This document shows, in pieces, positions 27,599 through 35,905 of a stretch of 64,000 nucleotides of DNA. Source of the DNA: Paraburkholderia sp. PGU19 (GTDB lineage: Bacteria > Pseudomonadota > Gammaproteobacteria > Burkholderiales > Burkholderiaceae); contig NZ_AP023181.1 of assembly GCF_013426915.1 (NCBI RefSeq), positions 2,294,001-2,358,000 on the forward strand, given 5' to 3'. The stretch's first letter is position 1; each line of letters opens with the position of its first letter. Position numbers and translations under genes: made by a program. The notes under the pieces were generated by a model. That model was not told the origin of the DNA and did not search any database. It saw nothing but the letters and a program-made list of their open reading frames with translations.

Positions 27599-28399
27599 GC
27601 GCGATGAACGGGAGAGAGAAGATGAATCCGATCGTACGCGCGGTGGACGTGCGCAAGTCGTATGGCGAGTTCAGGGCACTGCAGGGGATCACGCTCGACG
27701 TGGCGCGCGGCGAAGTGCTGTGCGTGATCGGGCCGTCGGGCTCGGGCAAGAGCACGTTCCTGCGGTGTATCAACCAGCTGGAGCAGATCAGCGACGGCGC
27801 GCTATGGGTCAATGGCGAACTCGCGGGTTACCGGCGCGAGGGCAACAGACTGTATGAGCTGTCGGAGCGTCAGGTGGCGCGCCAGCGGCTGTCAACGGGG
27901 ATGGTGTTCCAGCGCTTCAACCTGTTTCCGCACAAGACGGCGCTGGAGAACGTGATCGAAGGCCCGGTGCAGGTGCTCAAACGCAAGCGTGCCGAAGCGG
28001 AAGAGGAAGCGAGGGCGTTACTTGCACGCGTCGGGCTGGCGCACAAGTGTGACGCGTTTCCAGTCGAGTTGTCGGGCGGGCAGCAGCAGCGTGTCGCGAT
28101 TGCACGGGCGCTGGCGATGCATCCGCAGCTGATGCTGTTCGACGAGCCGACGTCGGCGCTGGACCCGGAGCTGGTGGGTGAAGTGCTGGCGGTGATGCGC
28201 GATCTGGCGAAAAGCGGCATGACGATGATCGTGGTGACGCATGAGCTGGGCTTCGCACGCGAGGTGGCGAACCGTGTGCTGTTCATGGATCAGGGGCAAG
28301 TGGTGGAAACAGGCACGCCCGATCAGGTGTTCTCCAACCCGCAGCAGGCCCGTACACGGGACTTCATTTCGGCCGTGCTGTCGTGAACTGACCAGCGGG
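26778..28399. repeat. 1,622-bp direct repeat, copy 2 (permease + ATPase)
   Basis: Second copy of 18429-20050 in the same orientation, offset by exactly 8,349 bases. It includes an uninterrupted identical run of about 1,138 bp. Differences concentrate in the ATPase 3' half and are mostly silent. Confidence 0.95.
27622..28386 (+). CDS. Polar amino acid ABC transporter ATP-binding protein (copy 2)
   Basis: The 254-residue ATPase is almost identical to copy 1, with the same Walker A (GPSGSGKST), LSGGQQQR signature and Walker B. Only two residues near the C-terminus differ. The start choice follows copy 1, with upstream in-frame ATGs at 27595 and 27604. It is followed by a hairpin at 28394-28417 and then the binding-protein gene. 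Confidence 0.95.
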   Translation: MNPIVRAVDVRKSYGEFRALQGITLDVARGEVLCVIGPSGSGKSTFLRCINQLEQISDGALWVNGELAGYRREGNRLYELSERQVARQRLSTGMVFQRFNLFPHKTALENVIEGPVQVLKRKRAEAEEEARALLARVGLAHKCDAFPVELSGGQQQRVAIARALAMHPQLMLFDEPTSALDPELVGEVLAVMRDLAKSGMTMIVVTHELGFAREVANRVLFMDQGQVVETGTPDQVFSNPQQARTRDFISAVLS

Positions 28400-28417
28400 A
28401 TTCAGATGTCTCCCGCT
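28394..28417 (+). promoter_or_regulatory. Hairpin between ATPase copy 2 and binding protein
   Basis: AGCGGGA and TCCCGCT form a perfect 7-bp stem around a 10-base loop. No T-run follows. It lies in the only gap between the ATPase and the binding-protein gene, where a processing or stabilising hairpin could raise binding-protein expression over the membrane subunits. Confidence 0.35.
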
Positions 28418-28449
28418 TCGACTTGCTACAACTACTCAACGGAGTTTTC

Positions 28450-29292
28450 ATGAACGTATCTCGTCATCTACGCCGGATTGCCGTGCTGGCCATCAGTGCG
28501 GTTGCGCTGTACACGCCGCTATCCCATGCGCAAAGCGGCGCTCAGTCCATCGGCAAGAGCGTACTCGTCGCGGCCATCGTGCCAAACTATCCGCCGTTCG
28601 AGTACAAGGATCCGGCAACCGATCAACTGATGGGCTTTGATGTTGATCTCGGTGAAGCGCTGGCCGCAAAGCTCGGCGTGAAGATCGAATGGCAGGAAAC
28701 GAGCTTCGACCAGATGATGAGCGCGCTGAACACGCATCGCGTCGATGTCATCCTCTCGGGGATGACCGACCTGCCTGCGCGCCGCGAAGCGGTGAATTTC
28801 CTCGACTACATCACGACGGGCCCGCAGTTCTATACGCTTAAGACCCGCGCCAATGCTTTCCCTTCGATGGACGCGTTGTGCGGCAAGACGGTCGGTACAA
28901 GCAGGCGAACGTCCTTCCCCGACGATATCGCTCGCTGGAGTAACGAGCATTGCGTGAAGGCGGGCAAGCCGGCGATCAAGGTGATCGGCACCGATGGCTC
29001 GTCGGATGCGCGGATGCAACTGCGGCAGAACCGCATCGATGCAGCGGTGCAGGGCGGTGAGACCTTGCCTTATCAGAACTCGGTGGAGCAGAATGCGTAC
29101 GCACCGATCGGCCAGCCTTTTATGTCCCAATACACAGCCATTGGGATGTCCAAGGACAACCCTCGCCTGACAGCTGCACTGACAACGGCCTTTGACCAAC
29201 TCGTCGCCGACGGGACGTACGCGAAGATTCTCGCGAAATGGGGTCTGCAGCAGCATGCCGTGCCGAAGGCTATGATGAACGCGGGTACCTGA
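28450..29292 (+). CDS. Polar amino acid ABC transporter substrate-binding protein 2
   Basis: The 280-residue protein has a signal peptide ending SHAQS and a type-II binding fold: VPNYPPFEYKDPATDQLMGF, RVDVILSGMTDLPARREAVNF and DQLVADGTYAKILAKWG. GGAG lies upstream of the ATG at 28450. It is paralogous to the protein at 23392-24246, including the two cysteines (ALCGK, EHCVK), but well diverged, unlike the near-identical membrane subunits. This suggests the two systems keep different ligands while sharing the same permease and ATPase sequence. Confidence 0.93.
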   Translation: MNVSRHLRRIAVLAISAVALYTPLSHAQSGAQSIGKSVLVAAIVPNYPPFEYKDPATDQLMGFDVDLGEALAAKLGVKIEWQETSFDQMMSALNTHRVDVILSGMTDLPARREAVNFLDYITTGPQFYTLKTRANAFPSMDALCGKTVGTSRRTSFPDDIARWSNEHCVKAGKPAIKVIGTDGSSDARMQLRQNRIDAAVQGGETLPYQNSVEQNAYAPIGQPFMSQYTAIGMSKDNPRLTAALTTAFDQLVADGTYAKILAKWGLQQHAVPKAMMNAGT

Positions 29293-29710
29293 ACTATCAG
29301 TAGCCTGGTCGCGCGCCCGACTTCGATAACGCTGACTATAGTGGCCGTTAGCGGATGGTCATGCGTGCGACCACTTTGGCCGAAGAGCCTTCATCGGGCA
29401 TCATGCGGACCAGACAATAATAGGGCGGGCTGTATCGAACTTTAGACTTGCTCTAGCGCAAACTGAGCCAATAGCCATCCGGCGCAGCGCGGTCAAAAGC
29501 TGCCGTTCGGGTACTCGAACCCGATTGCGCTCCGTGCGCCAAGCCACATAACCAGCTTGCACCGCCGCGTATATTCAGAATGTCAAAGAGAGCGATTGCG
29601 CCAGGCAAACTCCCATCTGCCGCGCCGAAGCGTCAAATCATCGCCGCCCCGTTGGTCTGGTTGCGCCGCCATCGAGCGTAACCTGTACATTGCTCATCTG
29701 GAGGCTTGAA
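29293..29710. other. Intergenic region
   Basis: About 420 bases with no credible gene. There is a small hairpin-forming TCGGGT/ACCCGA repeat near 29515-29532. It may hold the promoter of the small secreted protein downstream. Confidence 0.4.
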
Positions 29711-30079
29711 ATGAACAAGCTGCTCGTCATTCTGCTTCTTATCCCCGCTGTCACGGCATTTGCGCAGGGCACGGCATTCCCTGACGGTGCCACGACACCA
29801 AGTGCGGCTGACATTCAGCAACGCCTCGCTGGAAAAGCATTCGACATCAAGCTCGCAGACGGCAGCATGTGGCATGTCCAATACGGCAACGGAAGCGACT
29901 ACGATTTCAAGTCGAGCAAGGGATTCGCTGATCACGGCGACTGGAAAGCAGAAGATGGCAAGGTCTGCAGCAAGGGAAGCAAGATGCCGTACGCCTGCAA
30001 CGAGGTACGCGTGAAGGGCGACGACCTGTACCTCAAGCGCGATAGCGGTGAGATCGTGCAATTTATCGAGGCGCATTAA
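29711..30079 (+). CDS. Small secreted protein, unknown
   Basis: GGAGG lies upstream of the ATG at 29711. The 122-residue product has a signal peptide (LLVILLLIPAVTAFAQ) and a mature domain with KAFDIKLADGSMWHVQYGNG, two cysteines (KVCSKG, PYACNE) and a VRVKGDDLYLKRDSGEIVQF ending that looks like beta strands. I do not recognise a named family. It is probably a periplasmic or extracellular small beta protein. It stands alone between longer intergenic regions. Confidence 0.7.
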   Translation: MNKLLVILLLIPAVTAFAQGTAFPDGATTPSAADIQQRLAGKAFDIKLADGSMWHVQYGNGSDYDFKSSKGFADHGDWKAEDGKVCSKGSKMPYACNEVRVKGDDLYLKRDSGEIVQFIEAH

Positions 30080-30582
30080 ACGTCGTCGCGGATGACGTGA
30101 CGGTCCGGTCGGCCACCGTCTGGCGCTTTTTCGCGGTTGGGCAATCGCATCGTTGGTGTCGGACTGCGCCGGCGGCTCGTAGGCCGCGAACGCCGCTCTT
30201 TTCAAAAGACCCCCGGGGTGCGTCGAGCCATTATGCACATGCATTAGCACATGCGACGCATGGGTCACAACCGTCCGTCAGTCATCACCATTAGCAGCGC
30301 CAATCCCAAATCTATTTCGGCATCAGGCAACTATCTCTTTGCTGGATAGGTGCACACCGTGCCGGATATCGATGCATTCAATCTCAACACTATGCAATAG
30401 GAATCAGCGAAAGTGATTCGTTAGCGAACTCACACGTGATCGACTTCTTTTCGCCTCTGTATCGTCATTGGCACCCTATATTTTCTTTCCGTCGTAACGC
30501 TTTGTAATAGAGGCAGCATCTCCACAAAGGCTGCCCGTTGTTTCCACACGCCACATTGCTGCTTGCTCATTCGGGTAACGTC
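30080..30582. other. Intergenic region upstream of phosphoesterase
   Basis: About 500 bases, becoming AT-richer toward 30300-30520, which suggests the promoter of the phosphoesterase gene. I looked for a tandem Pho box and did not find a convincing one. No gene recognised. Confidence 0.4.
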
Positions 30583-32550
30583 ATGGAGGCGTTCGTGAAA
30601 AGTATTGTCAATGCAATTGGTTCATCAACACTTAAAGGCGGCTTGCTTTGCAGCGCCATTTCCGTCGCGCTCGCCGCGGCCATCTGGCCGGTTGTCGCGC
30701 AGAGCCAGCAGCAGGCTGCTGCTGCGGCGGCGGCGAACACCGCGTCGCCGATCAGGCACGTCATCGTGATCGTCGGCGAGAACCGCACGTTCGACCACGT
30801 ATTCGGCGCTTATACGCCGCGCCAGGGGCAGACGGTGGCGAACCTGCTGTCCAAGGGCATCATCACGGCCGATGGCCGCGCTGGGCCGAACTTCGCATTG
30901 GCCGCGCAATACATGGCCAGCGCGACAGACCCGAAGCGCTTCGAGATGGCGCCTGGTGGCAAACAGCCCTATCCGATGCTGCCGGCACCCAATACGGGCG
31001 GTACGGCGAGCGCGCCGAGCGATACCAGCCCGCCGCCGTTCGCCACGCTCGCCGTGGCGCAGGCCGTCGAGGGCGCAATGATCGAGCCTTGGGATGTCGT
31101 GCACCTGACCACGGGTGCGACCGGCGTGCCGCAGCATAGCGTCGATACGCGCTTCGGCTCGAACACATATAACCTGCCGAACGGACCGTATCAGATCTCG
31201 CGTGTCGGTCCCGACTATGACCAGTACATCAACAGCCCGGTGCACCGCTTTTACCAGAACTGGCAACAGGCCGATTGCAGCATCGATCACGCGACGCTCG
31301 ACAATCCGAGCGGTTGCCAGATGGATCTGTTCGCGTGGGTAGAAACGTCGGTGGGCGCCGGTTCGAACGGCAATCCACAGCCCGCGAACTTCAACGACGA
31401 GACCACGGGCGAAGGCGCGACCGCACTCGGCTATTACAACGTGAATACCGGCGACATGCCGTATTTCACGCATCTCGCGCGCCAGTTCACGATCAGCGAT
31501 AACTATCACCAGCCGGTGATGGGCGGCACGGGCGCGAACAGCATCATGATCGGCACCGCCGATGCGCTCTACTACACGGACGGCAGCGGCAATGCCACGA
31601 AGCCGCCGGTGAATCAGATCGAGAATCCACTGCCGCAGCCGAACACCAACAACTGGTACACGCAGGACGGCTATTCGGGCGGCACGTACAGCAACTGCTC
31701 GGACAGTCATCAGCCTGGTGTCGGCGCGCTGCGCCATTATCTTGATCGCTTGCCGTACAAGCCGGAAGCGAAGTGCGCGCCGAACACGTATTACCTGCTG
31801 AACAACTACAACCCCGGCTACAACGGGGATGGCACGGTCAATACGAGTTCATTCACGATCCCGCCTTCGCCGGTGCGGACGATCGCCGATACGCTGATCG
31901 AAAAGAACATCTCGTGGAAGTACTATGGCGAAGGCTGGAATACGTTTGTGAAGACGCCGGCCACGAGTGTCTACTGCAATATCTGCAACCCCTTCCTGTA
32001 TGAAACCGCGATCATGACGAACCCCGCGTTCGTCAATGCACACCTGCAGGACACGACCGATCTGTACACGGACATTGCGAACGGTACGCTGCCGGCGGTG
32101 TCATTCGTGAAGCCGGGCGGTTTGCTCGACGGGCACCCGGAGTCGTCGAAGTTTGGGCTCTTTGAATCATTCGTGCACAAACTGGTCGATACGGTGCAGC
32201 GCGACCCGAGCCTGTGGGCCTCGACGGCAATCCTCATCACGACCGACGAAGGAGGCGGCTACTACGACTCGGGCTACATCCAGCCGCTCGATTTCTTCGG
32301 CGATGGCCCGCGCATTCCGATGATCGTCGTGTCGCCGTACTCGCGCGGTGGCCGTGTCGTGCACCAGTACTCAGATCACGCGTCGATCGTGAAATTCATC
32401 GAACGCAACTGGCATCTGAAGCCAATCACGCACAGAAGCCGCGACAATCTGCCGAATCCGATCCAGTTGCAGACGCATCCGTATGTGCCCGTCAATGCGC
32501 CCGCGATCGGCGATCTGTTCGATGCGTTCGAATTTCCGCGCACACCTTGA
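30583..32550 (+). CDS. Phosphoesterase family protein (phospholipase C/acid phosphatase-like)
   Basis: The 655-residue exported protein has a signal sequence (GGLLCSAISVALAAAIWPVVAQ) and the phosphoesterase family pattern: IRHVIVIVGENRTFDHVFGAY at the N-terminus, DNYHQPVMGGTGANSIMIGTA, AVSFVKPGGLLDGHPESS, ILITTDEGGGYYDSGY and PMIVVSPYSRGG, then HQYSDHASIVKFIERNW. These are the metal-binding and catalytic segments of bacterial phosphatidylcholine-hydrolysing phospholipases C and AcpA-type acid phosphatases. The ATG at 30583 is preferred to an upstream start at 30538. The glutamine/alanine run after the signal is low-complexity. A weak hairpin follows the stop. Confidence 0.88.
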   Translation: MEAFVKSIVNAIGSSTLKGGLLCSAISVALAAAIWPVVAQSQQQAAAAAAANTASPIRHVIVIVGENRTFDHVFGAYTPRQGQTVANLLSKGIITADGRAGPNFALAAQYMASATDPKRFEMAPGGKQPYPMLPAPNTGGTASAPSDTSPPPFATLAVAQAVEGAMIEPWDVVHLTTGATGVPQHSVDTRFGSNTYNLPNGPYQISRVGPDYDQYINSPVHRFYQNWQQADCSIDHATLDNPSGCQMDLFAWVETSVGAGSNGNPQPANFNDETTGEGATALGYYNVNTGDMPYFTHLARQFTISDNYHQPVMGGTGANSIMIGTADALYYTDGSGNATKPPVNQIENPLPQPNTNNWYTQDGYSGGTYSNCSDSHQPGVGALRHYLDRLPYKPEAKCAPNTYYLLNNYNPGYNGDGTVNTSSFTIPPSPVRTIADTLIEKNISWKYYGEGWNTFVKTPATSVYCNICNPFLYETAIMTNPAFVNAHLQDTTDLYTDIANGTLPAVSFVKPGGLLDGHPESSKFGLFESFVHKLVDTVQRDPSLWASTAILITTDEGGGYYDSGYIQPLDFFGDGPRIPMIVVSPYSRGGRVVHQYSDHASIVKFIERNWHLKPITHRSRDNLPNPIQLQTHPYVPVNAPAIGDLFDAFEFPRTP

Positions 32551-32565
32551 CGGTGGGGGATTGAA

Positions 32566-32588
32566 GGCAGGGCCGAACCGGCTCTGCC
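32566..32588 (+). terminator. Possible terminator hairpin
   Basis: GGCAGGGCC and GGCTCTGCC pair (one G-U) around a 5-base loop, 16 bases after the phosphoesterase stop. No T-run follows, so Rho-independent activity is uncertain. Confidence 0.4.
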
Positions 32589-32713
32589 AATCTGAAAGAT
32601 TGGACCGCGCGGCATGATCGGGGGCGCGGTTTCTTCTTTTACTCCTGACGTTTCGTGTTCGTGGCGCCTCACGATTGACAGGTCATGGCCGACTGTACAC
32701 CTACGCTTGCAGG

Positions 32714-33688
32714 TCACGCACCGGCTATGTGGCGCGCCTTCGGGCTTTTTTTGCCTTTGCGTGAGACGGAGCGCGGGCTGGCATCCTTTGGCAAGCGCTG
32801 AGGATTGCCAAGGAGCTCGATCAGCCGTGTCTCGCATCCGGAAAGCGAGTACCCGCGCCGCTGCGAGACCATGAAAATGAGAGGGCGCATGTGCCATGCG
32901 CGCCGTTGGAGTTCGACGAGTGTTCCATTCGCCAGGTCTTCCGCAACCAGATGATGCGGCATGTGCCCCCAGCACAAGCTTCCCCTGAGCAGATCGTGCT
33001 TCGCGCCGAGGTCATTCACGAGCCACTGGCGTTCACTGGCGACCCCCTGTTGTGTCTTTTCCGCATCGGGCTGATTGTCGGTTACGACGAGCTGGATGTG
33101 CCGGCCAAATTCCTCCCGCGGGATCGGCCCCGCGATTGCGGCCAGCGGATGCGATGGCGCACAGACGGTCACCATTTGCGCTTCACATAAATGCAGCCTT
33201 TCTATGGTGCCTGGGCTCAGTTCCGGCACGTCCGTGATCGTCACCGCCAATGCGCACGTGCCTTCGAGAACCAAACGTTCGCCGCCCTGCATGGTCGTCA
33301 TGCGCAGATTGATTGCAACCGTTGGATAGTCCGCCTGCAGGGTGCGCAGGCATTCAATCAGGTGCGCACGCGGAAAATAGGTATCCACGGCAATCGAGAT
33401 CTGCGGGACCCCGGCTTCAGCAATCGAAACCGCGCGCATCTTCATTTCCTCGGTGCGTGAGATCACCCCACGAGCATCAGGCAGGAGGCTGCGGCCCGCG
33501 GCCGTAAGCGTCGCTTTGCGAGTGTTGCGCTCGAACAGCAACACATCAAAGGCGCCCTCGAGCGCGTTGATCGCGTGACTGATCGCCGACTGTGCACGCC
33601 TCAGTTCCCGTGCAGCCCCGGAAAAACTTCCCTGGTCACACACGGCGACGAAGGCCCGAAGTTGATTGATGGTGACGTTGTCAAGCAT
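32714..33688 (-). CDS. LysR-family transcriptional regulator
   Basis: The 324-residue protein has an N-terminal HTH (INQLRAFVAVCDQGSFSGAA, RRAQSAISHAINALEGAF) and a LysR substrate domain. I start it at 33688 (MLDNVTINQL), since the residues before it are not conserved in the family. The last ~35 residues are basic and low-complexity. It is divergent from an SDR gene and, with its tagged repeat region, probably regulates it. Confidence 0.88.
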   Translation of the reverse strand: MLDNVTINQLRAFVAVCDQGSFSGAARELRRAQSAISHAINALEGAFDVLLFERNTRKATLTAAGRSLLPDARGVISRTEEMKMRAVSIAEAGVPQISIAVDTYFPRAHLIECLRTLQADYPTVAINLRMTTMQGGERLVLEGTCALAVTITDVPELSPGTIERLHLCEAQMVTVCAPSHPLAAIAGPIPREEFGRHIQLVVTDNQPDAEKTQQGVASERQWLVNDLGAKHDLLRGSLCWGHMPHHLVAEDLANGTLVELQRRAWHMRPLIFMVSQRRGYSLSGCETRLIELLGNPQRLPKDASPRSVSRKGKKSPKARHIAGA

Positions 33689-33722
33689 AGATATCCAAAA
33701 AGTAGATGGCACTGATAGATAT
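33687..33722. promoter_or_regulatory. ATAGATAT direct repeats between LysR and SDR genes
   Basis: ATAGATAT occurs exactly at 33687-33694 and 33715-33722 (28-bp spacing), with a partial TAGAT copy between. The first copy overlaps the LysR start codon. The regular spacing on nearly the same helical face suggests regulator binding. Confidence 0.35.
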
Positions 33723-33794
33723 TTCGTCAATTGGCTTCATGAATCAAGCGCTTCAGAATCGTGCTTGTCGCTTTTGTTTCGAAGGATGCATGAC

Positions 33795-34529
33795 ATGAAC
33801 AGACTGAATGGAAAGACGGCCGTGATTACCGGCGGCGCGACCGGCATCGGCCGCGCCGCAGCAAAGCGCTTCATCGAGGAGGGCGCCTTCGTTTTCATCT
33901 TCGGGCGCCGGCAGGAAGCGCTCGACGCCTCTGTGGCCGACCTCGGGCCCAATGCCCGCGCGGTGAAGGGCTCGGTCTCCGATCTGGCCGACCTCGACCG
34001 ACTGTACGCGACGGTGAAGGCCGAGCGCGGAACCCTCGACATCGTCTTCGCCAATGCCGGGGCGGGAAGCCCACTCCCGCTCGGCAAGATCACCACGGAG
34101 CACATTGACGAAACCTTCGACACCAACGTGAAGGGCACGATCTTCACGGTCCAGAAGGCGCTGCCGCTAATGGGCGAGGGCGGTTCGATCATCCTGACGG
34201 GATCGAGCGCCGGCACCACGGGCACCCCGGGATTCAGCACCTACAGCGCGAGCAAGGCGGCAGTGCGCAACCTCGCGCGGACCTGGGCGGAGGACCTGAA
34301 GGGCACCGGCATCCGGGTAAACGTGCTGTCGCCCGGGCCGACTGCGACCGAACTCGCGAAGGAAGCGCTGGGCGAGGAGGGCATGAAGGTCTTCGCCTCG
34401 ATGAATCCGCTTCAGCGCATGGCCGATCCGGCGGAGCTCGGGGCGGCGGCCGCCTTTCTCGCGTCGCAGGACAGCAGCTTCATGACCGCCAGCGAGGTCG
34501 CCGTCGACGGCGGCCTGGCGCAAATCTGA
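33795..34529 (+). CDS. Short-chain dehydrogenase/reductase
   Basis: The 244-residue classical SDR has the NAD(P) motif TGGATGIG, the NAG motif (FANAGAGSP), Ser in ILTGSSAG and the catalytic YSASK, followed by PGPTATEL and SEVAVDGG at the C-terminus. The start at 33795 (MNRLNGKTAVITGG) is chosen by the usual SDR N-terminus. It is followed by a frameshifted NADP-dependent oxidoreductase 72 bases on; SDR and this oxidoreductase type are often neighbours. The substrate is unknown. Confidence 0.92.
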   Translation: MNRLNGKTAVITGGATGIGRAAAKRFIEEGAFVFIFGRRQEALDASVADLGPNARAVKGSVSDLADLDRLYATVKAERGTLDIVFANAGAGSPLPLGKITTEHIDETFDTNVKGTIFTVQKALPLMGEGGSIILTGSSAGTTGTPGFSTYSASKAAVRNLARTWAEDLKGTGIRVNVLSPGPTATELAKEALGEEGMKVFASMNPLQRMADPAELGAAAAFLASQDSSFMTASEVAVDGGLAQI

Positions 34530-34601
34530 CGCGCTACGCCCCGCCGGTCACTCCATTCGATATTCGGAGTCCGCAGGGCGTGGTAAACCGAAGGAGAATC
34601 T

Positions 34602-35200
34602 ATGAGCTACGCAATTATTGGCTTCGGCAAGATCGGCCAGGCGCTTTCCAAGGCGTTTGCCCGAAGCGGCATCGAAGTATCCGTTGCAACCACTCGCGAC
34701 CCGGAAAGCTTCGCATCCGCTGCGGCCGCGATCGGACCCACGATCATTCCCAAAAAACTGGCGGAAGCGGTCAAGGCGGACATCGTCTTTCTGGCTGTCC
34801 GTTTCGAGTCGCACCCGGATGTCGCGAAGGCGCTGTCCATCTGGCAGGGGAAGATCATCGTCGATGTGACCAATGCCTACGGCGTGCCCCTGAGGAACTG
34901 GCGGGACAAGCTTCTTCCAAGGCCGTCGCGCAGGCCTTCTCTGGTGGACGGCTGGTTAAGGGCTTCAATCATTTGCCCGCAGCCGTCCTTGCCCAGGACC
35001 CGGCCGTACATGGTGGGAGAAGACTCGTGTTCCTGGCGAGCGACGATGACGGCGCCGCAGCGGAGATTGGTGCGCTTGCGGAGAATCTCGGTTTCGCGCC
35101 GATCAAACTTGGCGGGCTTTCTGAAGGTGGGCTGCTAGTCCAGGCGCGCGGAAATAGCTGGGGTCAACTGATCTTTAAGGACCTGGTCAAGTTCGACTGA
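34602..35200 (+). pseudogene. NADP-dependent F420-reductase-like oxidoreductase, frameshifted
   Basis: The N-terminal half reads in one frame (SYAIIGFGKIGQALSKAF, then VFLAVRFESH and IIVDVTNAYGVPL). The C-terminal half continues in another frame (EELAGQASSKAVAQAF, LVKGFNHLPAAVLAQDP, FLASDDDGAAAEIGALAENL). Joining them after GVPL at about 34891 gives a complete ~199-residue protein of the NADPH-dependent F420 reductase/NAD-binding family. One base is missing at the CCCCTGAGG tract. In the first frame the protein would end at 35138 with an unrelated tail. This is either a real inactivating mutation or a sequencing error. Confidence 0.8.
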
Positions 35201-35419
35201 TGAATCGTGATCGCAAATTTCGATGCGATCCTGCCTCATGGACAAAGGGCACCCACAGTACTGAGTGGATCATTTCGGGCGAGGTCTGGCCGCTGGCTGG
35301 CACGCACCGCGGGCACGCGGGATTTCCCAGGTCGTTGGCGGCACACCGTTGCGCTGCAATGTGACGCGCGATTGCTGCGCGCCAGGTCTGAGGCGGTCTG
35401 CAGTGGCTCAGGTGGCTTC

Positions 35420-35731
35420 TCACCCGGGTTGAACCTGCTGGCACTCCGTTTCGAACCAATGGTCGACCAGGCGCTGCGCGGCGTGTAGATCCTCTGGGAA
35501 CTTTGGGTCGTCGTTCCATGGTGACGGGTTGTAGCCCGCTTTCCTCAGGGCCGAGAGCTCGCTTTGTTGTTGCGCCCTCGTGGGAGGCGCGTTGCTTCTA
35601 AGCGAGGCAAGGTCACGGCACTCTGTTGGGCTCAGATGTGGCCCACTTTGTGGCACGCCGGCGGCGGCACATCCAGTCAGCAGGAGCACCAACGCTGCAA
35701 GCGTCGAGCGGTTTCTCGGGAGGTTTTCCAT
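35420..35731 (-). CDS. DUF4148-like lipoprotein
   Basis: The 103-residue protein has a lipoprotein signal (ALVLLLTGC lipobox) and a C-terminal part (RAQQQSELSALRKAGYNPSPW, FPEDLHAAQRLV) like the DUF4148 family common in Burkholderiaceae. The start at 35731 gives a short basic N-terminus before the hydrophobic core. It is predicted to be anchored to the outer or inner membrane. Function unknown. Confidence 0.75.
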   Translation of the reverse strand: MENLPRNRSTLAALVLLLTGCAAAGVPQSGPHLSPTECRDLASLRSNAPPTRAQQQSELSALRKAGYNPSPWNDDPKFPEDLHAAQRLVDHWFETECQQVQPG

Positions 35732-35905
35732 AGCGCATCTCCACGCGTCCAATTGGCGCAACGCAAGCGGCGCGATGCCGCCGGTCGCGCGTGACTTCCG
35801 CGTTTATTGTGCCTTAGTCCAGTCACCGGAAGTCGCGCACTGTACCAAGAGATGAAAGTCAGGTGCCAGCGCCTCGAATGATCATCGGCGGGACGGGCTA
35901 CTCCC

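Noticed and set aside
29500..29540. tRNA T-arm-like GTTCGGGTACTCGAACCC
   Set aside because: No acceptor, D or anticodon arms can be folded around it; just a small hairpin.
30300..30582. Pho box upstream of the phosphoesterase
   Set aside because: No convincing tandem CTGTCAT-like repeats were found, so phosphate control is not claimed.
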